Source: Microbacteriaceae bacterium (GTDB lineage Bacteria; Actinomycetota; Actinomycetes; Actinomycetales; Microbacteriaceae). From it: a DNA stretch of 7,870 bases. The translations under genes and the position numbers were made by a program. Positions within the stretch are counted from its first letter, which is position 1. Each line of letters opens with the position of its first letter. The stretch is taken from the NCBI GenBank assembly GCA_026785785.1, contig JAJAZI010000119.1, forward strand, positions 1-7,870. Reading direction: 5' to 3'. The notes under the pieces were generated by a model. That model made no database searches and was not told the DNA's origin. It saw nothing but the letters and a program-made list of their open reading frames with translations. Positions 5,482 to 7,870 of the stretch are shown piece after piece.

Positions 5482-6828
5482 CTAGTTGAGGGTGGAGAAG
5501 CCGGCGAGGATCGACTCGTCGATGGTGCCGACGGCGGCAATGGAGAGTGGGCGCGCGGCCAGGTCGGCGGCGAGTTCGCGCACATCGTCGACCGTGACGA
5601 GCGCGAGTCGACGCAGGGCCTCGTCGAGGTCGGCGAACTCGCCGAGGGTGATCTCCGAACGGCCGAGCCGCGACATGCGGGTGTCGGAGTCCTCGAGGGC
5701 GAGGGCGGATGCTCCGCTCAACTGGCCGACGGCGCGCGCCAGCTCGTCCTCGGTGATGCCGTCCTTCGCAAGGAGTGCGAACTCGGAGAGCATGATGTCG
5801 CAGACTTGCTCGAGCTTGGCCGGCGAGCATCCGGCGTAGATGCCGAACAAGCCGGCGTCCGAGTAGCTGGGAGAGAAGGAGTAGACCGAGTAGGCCAGGC
5901 CGCGCTTCTCGCGCACCTCCTGGAACAGGCGGGAAGACATACCCCCGCCGAAGGCCGAGTTGAGCACGGCCATGGTGGAGCGGCGTGGGTCGGCAGAGGG
6001 CATGCCGCCGACTCCCAGCAGCACGTTGGCCTGCTCGATCGGCCGCTGGACGACGACGAGGGGCGAGCCGCGTTCGATCGGGGTGCCGGTCGCGGCGCGG
6101 CGTTCGACGGGATCGCCTTCGATCGCCAGGTCCCACTTCGCGGCGACGAGGGCGCGCTCGACGCCGGCGACGAGCTCGTCGTGGTCGACCGCTCCGGCCA
6201 CGGTGACGACGAGGTCCTGGGCGCGGTAGTTCGCGCGGTAGTGGTTCCAGACGGCGTCGCGTGTCGCGGCGCCGATCGTCTCGGCGCTGCCGCCGATCGG
6301 CCGTCCGAGCGGATGCGCGCCGAAGACGGCCTCGAAGAGGCGCTCGCTCGCGACGTCGGACGGGTCGTCGTCGGCCATGGCGAGCTCTTCGAGGATCACG
6401 CCGCGCTCGGTCTCGAACTCCTCCCCGTCCAGAAGGGAGGAGGTGAGCATGTCGGCGATGACCTCGACCGCCATCGGAAGGTCGCGGTCCTGCACCCGCG
6501 CGTAGTAGCAGGTGTACTCCTTCGCGGTCATCGCATTGTGCTCCCCGCCGACGGCGTCGAAGCTCACGGCGATGTCGAGGGCGCTCCTCGTCGGTGTGCC
6601 CTTGAACAGGAGGTGTTCGAGAAAGTGGGTCGACCCGAAGGTGCCGGGCGCTTCATCGCGGGAGCCGACGGCGACCCAGTAGCCGACCGTCGCGCTCCGC
6701 GCACCGGGAACGCGTTCGCTGAGAATACGCACGCCACTCGGGAGCACTGTGCGCCTGACGAGCGCGTCGCCGGATGCGGTAACGGACAGATCTGCCAGAT
6801 CGAGGGGTAACTGCACGGCGCCATTCAT
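5482..6828 (-). CDS. M16 family zinc metallopeptidase (processing-peptidase-like)
   Basis: This 448-residue M16B-type peptidase has the full length for the family. The inverted zinc motif HxxEH is H68-F-L-E71-H72, and the third ligand is E148, exactly 76 residues after H72 (HxxEHx76E), so the enzyme should be active. The C-terminal half carries the conserved GGGMSSRLFQEVREKRGLAYSV loop (substrate-binding Arg-Tyr region) and GLFGIYAG. Such enzymes work as homodimeric clamshells cleaving peptides; relatives in Gram-positive bacteria usually lie directly after pnp, which is not the case here. The ATG at 6828 is preferred: TAGGCT lies 8 bases upstream and GGGA may serve as a weak RBS. The frame stays open to 7062, but those residues look like read-through of non-coding DNA. 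The histidine-phosphatase gene follows after 9 bases. Confidence 0.95.
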   Translation of the reverse strand: MNGAVQLPLDLADLSVTASGDALVRRTVLPSGVRILSERVPGARSATVGYWVAVGSRDEAPGTFGSTHFLEHLLFKGTPTRSALDIAVSFDAVGGEHNAMTAKEYTCYYARVQDRDLPMAVEVIADMLTSSLLDGEEFETERGVILEELAMADDDPSDVASERLFEAVFGAHPLGRPIGGSAETIGAATRDAVWNHYRANYRAQDLVVTVAGAVDHDELVAGVERALVAAKWDLAIEGDPVERRAATGTPIERGSPLVVVQRPIEQANVLLGVGGMPSADPRRSTMAVLNSAFGGGMSSRLFQEVREKRGLAYSVYSFSPSYSDAGLFGIYAGCSPAKLEQVCDIMLSEFALLAKDGITEDELARAVGQLSGASALALEDSDTRMSRLGRSEITLGEFADLDEALRRLALVTVDDVRELAADLAARPLSIAAVGTIDESILAGFSTLN

Positions 6829-6836
6829 CAATCCCG

Positions 6837-6842
6837 AGCCTA
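6837..6842 (-). promoter_or_regulatory. -10 box before the M16 peptidase gene
   Basis: TAGGCT on the minus strand lies 8 bases before the ATG at 6828, the same hexamer as before the OsmC-type and GNAT genes. It would give a leaderless or nearly leaderless message. Confidence 0.45.
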
Positions 6843-6918
6843 CGGGAGGTTCGGCTCGGCCCCCCTCACGCCGCACCCCTCGAACTGGGGACAAAAAATT
6901 GTCACTTGTGAAGGACAA

Positions 6919-6932
6919 ACAGACTTGTCTGT
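6919..6932. promoter_or_regulatory. Operator-like palindrome ACAGACTTGTCTGT
   Basis: Perfect 6-bp half-sites ACAGAC/GTCTGT flank a 2-base centre, and AAGG...CCTT outside adds a discontinuous outer arm (6911-6936). Size and half-site style suit a TetR-family dimer, so the adjacent TetR protein is the obvious candidate. The site sits 12 bases upstream of a -10-like GATACT, where a bound repressor could block RNA polymerase. The link to this regulator is inference. Confidence 0.5.
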
Positions 6933-6943
6933 CCTTATGTTCT

Positions 6944-6949
6944 GATACT
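6944..6949 (+). promoter_or_regulatory. Candidate -10 box for tetR (long leader)
   Basis: GATACT in TCTGATACTG is the best -10-like hexamer upstream of tetR. Its expected -35 region overlaps the 6919-6932 palindrome and has no clear TTGACA. Transcription from about 6956 would give a leader of about 190 bases. Weak evidence. Confidence 0.3.
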
Positions 6950-6961
6950 GTTTCACATGTG

Positions 6962-6979
6962 CCACCGACCCGACGGTGG
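6962..6979. repeat. Perfect inverted repeat CCACCG/CGGTGG
   Basis: CCACCG (6962-6967) and CGGTGG (6974-6979) flank a 6-base loop ACCCGA. It follows directly on the CACATGTG palindrome at 6954-6961. It could be a protein site or the first hairpin of a tetR leader; nothing decides between these. Confidence 0.45.
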
Positions 6980-7018
6980 GGCACCGCAATAAGCCGAGAA
7001 ACCCGAATTCTCAGCGCA

Positions 7019-7103
7019 CCACAGCCGGATCCCCCATCCGGTGTACGACACGTCGGATCCATCGTCTGACGTTTTCCACTGCCGGACCCCCCGTCCGGTG
7101 CGC
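7019..7103. repeat. Two near-identical hairpins, 57 bases apart
   Basis: The 28-base units 7019-7046 and 7076-7103 match at 23 positions. Each holds a perfect 6-bp stem around five C: CCGGAT-CCCCC-ATCCGG (7025-7041) and CCGGAC-CCCCC-GTCCGG (7082-7098). The only stem difference is a T:A pair in the first and a C:G pair in the second, so the stem is kept by two matched changes. Function unknown: leader RNA structure or a repeated protein site. Confidence 0.75.
7050..7075 (+). terminator. Stem-loop followed by TTTT in the tetR leader (possible attenuator)
   Basis: ACGTCGGA (7050-7057) pairs with TCTGACGT (7065-7072), with one G-T wobble and a 7-base loop, followed by more T to 7075. It reads as a small intrinsic terminator on the plus strand, placed between the twin hairpins and upstream of tetR. 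The T-run is short, so termination would be weak. Confidence 0.4.
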
Positions 7104-7105
7104 TA

Positions 7106-7121
7106 CCTCAAGGACTTGAGG
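7106..7121. promoter_or_regulatory. Palindrome CCTCAAGGACTTGAGG just upstream of tetR
   Basis: Perfect 7-bp half-sites CCTCAAG/CTTGAGG flank a 2-base centre, 25 bases before the GTG start. The position suits autoregulation of tetR. The half-sites equal those of the known SoxR (MerR family) box, which however has a 4-base centre, so binding by SoxR is doubtful. Confidence 0.55.
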
Positions 7122-7146
7122 AAATCTAGCCCGAGGGAGCCACGCT

Positions 7147-7755
7147 GTGCCGGTCGTTGATTCGTATCCGACCGCACAGCGTGCCCCGGAGCTCACCACT
7201 CCCGGCGCCAAGCAGCGCATCCTCGAGACCGCCAACCGGCTCTTCTATGAAGAGGGAATCAATTCGGTCGGCGTCGACAAGCTCATCAGCTCCTCGTCCG
7301 TCACGAAGGCGACCTTCTACAAGCACTACGGGGCGAAGGACCGGCTCATCCTCGAGTACCTCCGCGGCCAGCACCGACTCGTCGAGGAGCGGCTCGACGG
7401 GATCGTCGCGACCGCGCGGCGCCCCGAGGATGCCGTGCTTGGATTGATCGACGCGATCGTGGCGGAGATCCACCGGCCAGGCTTCCGCGGCTGCGCGTTC
7501 ATCAACGCCGCAGCCGAATTCGCCGATCCGCGCCACCCTGTGCGGGACATCGTCTCCTCCCATCGCGACTGGTACACCGGCCGCATCACCGACCTGCTCC
7601 GCGACGCGAAGCATCCGATGCCCGGCGATGCCGCCGACGAGCTCATGCTCGCCCGCGACGGCGCCATGAGCGGGGCCTACGCGGGCGACCCCGTCTCGGC
7701 TACGGCTGCGTTGAAGAGGGTTGCCGCGCGCATCGTGACAGAGACCGGGCGGTAG
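7147..7755 (+). CDS. TetR/AcrR family transcriptional regulator
   Basis: This 202-residue DNA-binding regulator has the usual TetR length. The TetR_N domain is at about residues 21-67: RILETANRLFYEEGINSVGV forms helix 1 and the turn, and the helix-turn-helix is at about 43-62, with recognition helix VTKATFYKHY followed by GAKDRLILEYL. The ligand-binding part contains GCAFINAAAEF (115-125), a motif common in a broad TetR subgroup whose ligands I cannot predict. The GTG start is set by AGGGAG (7134-7139) at a 7-base distance. An operator-like palindrome lies 25 bases upstream and another 215 bases upstream, so autoregulation is likely. The M16 peptidase gene is divergent but far; the true target may lie outside the window. 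Confidence 0.93.
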   Translation: MPVVDSYPTAQRAPELTTPGAKQRILETANRLFYEEGINSVGVDKLISSSSVTKATFYKHYGAKDRLILEYLRGQHRLVEERLDGIVATARRPEDAVLGLIDAIVAEIHRPGFRGCAFINAAAEFADPRHPVRDIVSSHRDWYTGRITDLLRDAKHPMPGDAADELMLARDGAMSGAYAGDPVSATAALKRVAARIVTETGR

Positions 7756-7791
7756 CGGGCGCTCCAGCTCCGCCACTCCCTGCCGCCGCGC

Positions 7792-7870
7792 TCAGTCCGA
7801 CGCGCGGTCGAGCAGGGCAACCTGATGACGGGTGAGCTGCACGGTCGTCGCGGCGACGAGATCGAGCAGC
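7792..7870 (-). CDS. C-terminal end of an unidentified protein, cut by window edge
   Basis: The minus strand reads 25 codons (LLDLVAATTVQLTRHQVALL, then DRASD) to a TGA at 7792-7794. Most third positions are G or C, as in the real genes here, and the peptide looks like an ordinary amphipathic C-terminal helix. It would converge on tetR with 36 bases between stops. Too little is present to name a family, and chance openness over 79 bases is possible. Confidence 0.5.
   Translation of the reverse strand, partial: LLDLVAATTVQLTRHQVALLDRASD

Larger units (their letters stand above)
6829..7146. other. 318-base non-coding region between M16 peptidase and tetR, rich in palindromes
   Basis: No credible gene is seen on either strand. 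The part at 6890-6960 is much more AT-rich than the surroundings. Perfect inverted repeats in order: TCACTTGTGA (6902-6911), ACAGACTTGTCTGT (6919-6932), CACATGTG (6954-6961), CCACCG-6-CGGTGG (6962-6979), twin CCGGA(T/C) hairpins (7025-7041, 7082-7098), a stem-loop with T-run (7050-7075) and CCTCAAGGACTTGAGG (7106-7121). It holds divergent promoters and probably the leader of tetR. Confidence 0.75.

Noticed and set aside
4784..6136. 450-residue minus-strand open frame
   Set aside because: It overlaps the M16 peptidase and histidine phosphatase in another frame and is an Arg/Pro/Ala-rich shadow without recognisable motifs.
5806..6810. 334-residue plus-strand open frame opposite the M16 peptidase
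   Set aside because: It is the antisense image of a strongly conserved gene; its composition is typical of a shadow frame.
6829..7062. N-terminal extension of the M16 peptidase up to 7062
   Set aside because: The added residues match nothing typical of the family and cross the palindrome-rich region; the ATG at 6828 has a -10 box and gives the normal length.
7041..7160. Possible leader peptide from the GTG at 7041
   Set aside because: No ribosome binding site, no run of regulatory codons, and it overlaps hairpin sequence whose repeat structure explains the composition better.
1..7870. CRISPR array, tRNA, rRNA, insertion sequence, defence or biosynthetic cluster
   Set aside because: No repeat-spacer pattern, no cloverleaf-like segment, no transposase or integrase, and all sizeable genes have ordinary assignments.

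Overview
The window is high-GC, tightly packed bacterial DNA with strong GC bias at third codon positions, GTG starts and short gaps. Gene content (thyX, dapB, an M16 peptidase, TIGR01777 epimerase, DUF4395 protein) and TAGNNT -10 boxes placed 6-8 bases before start codons point to an actinobacterium, most likely of the Microbacteriaceae. That assignment is an inference from gene content and style; no rRNA or tRNA is present. I see no mobile element, CRISPR array, tRNA, or defence or biosynthetic cluster.

Layout: (1) 1-556, minus strand, thyX (flavin-dependent thymidylate synthase), cut off by the window edge. (2) 636-3071, plus strand: a membrane-anchored thioredoxin-like protein overlapping a DUF4395 membrane protein by four bases, then an OsmC-type peroxiredoxin with its own promoter and RBS, then a TIGR01777 epimerase. 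The first three carry paired cysteines and look like a small thiol-redox group. (3) 3078-4270, minus strand: dapB (lysine/peptidoglycan precursor synthesis) followed by a small membrane TPR protein. (4) 4347-4847, plus strand: a GNAT acetyltransferase divergent from dapB. (5) 4870-6828, minus strand: an M16 zinc peptidase and a histidine-phosphatase-family protein in one operon. (6) 6829-7146: a 318-base non-coding region rich in palindromes and hairpins. (7) 7147-7755, plus strand: a TetR-family regulator. (8) 7792-7870, minus strand: the probable last 25 codons of an unidentified gene.

Most of this is ordinary actinobacterial housekeeping and accessory sequence. Four details stand out. A 30-bp tandem duplication spans the stop/start junction of the thioredoxin/DUF4395 pair, and one base difference appears to have moved both the stop and the start into the second copy. 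Two near-identical hairpins lie in front of tetR, and their only stem difference is a compensated base pair. Two operator-like palindromes flank these hairpins. The histidine phosphatase has Gly-Pro where the family's second catalytic-pocket Arg-Ala normally sits. I found no complete novel system; the Trx/DUF4395/OsmC group is the nearest candidate for a poorly described pathway.
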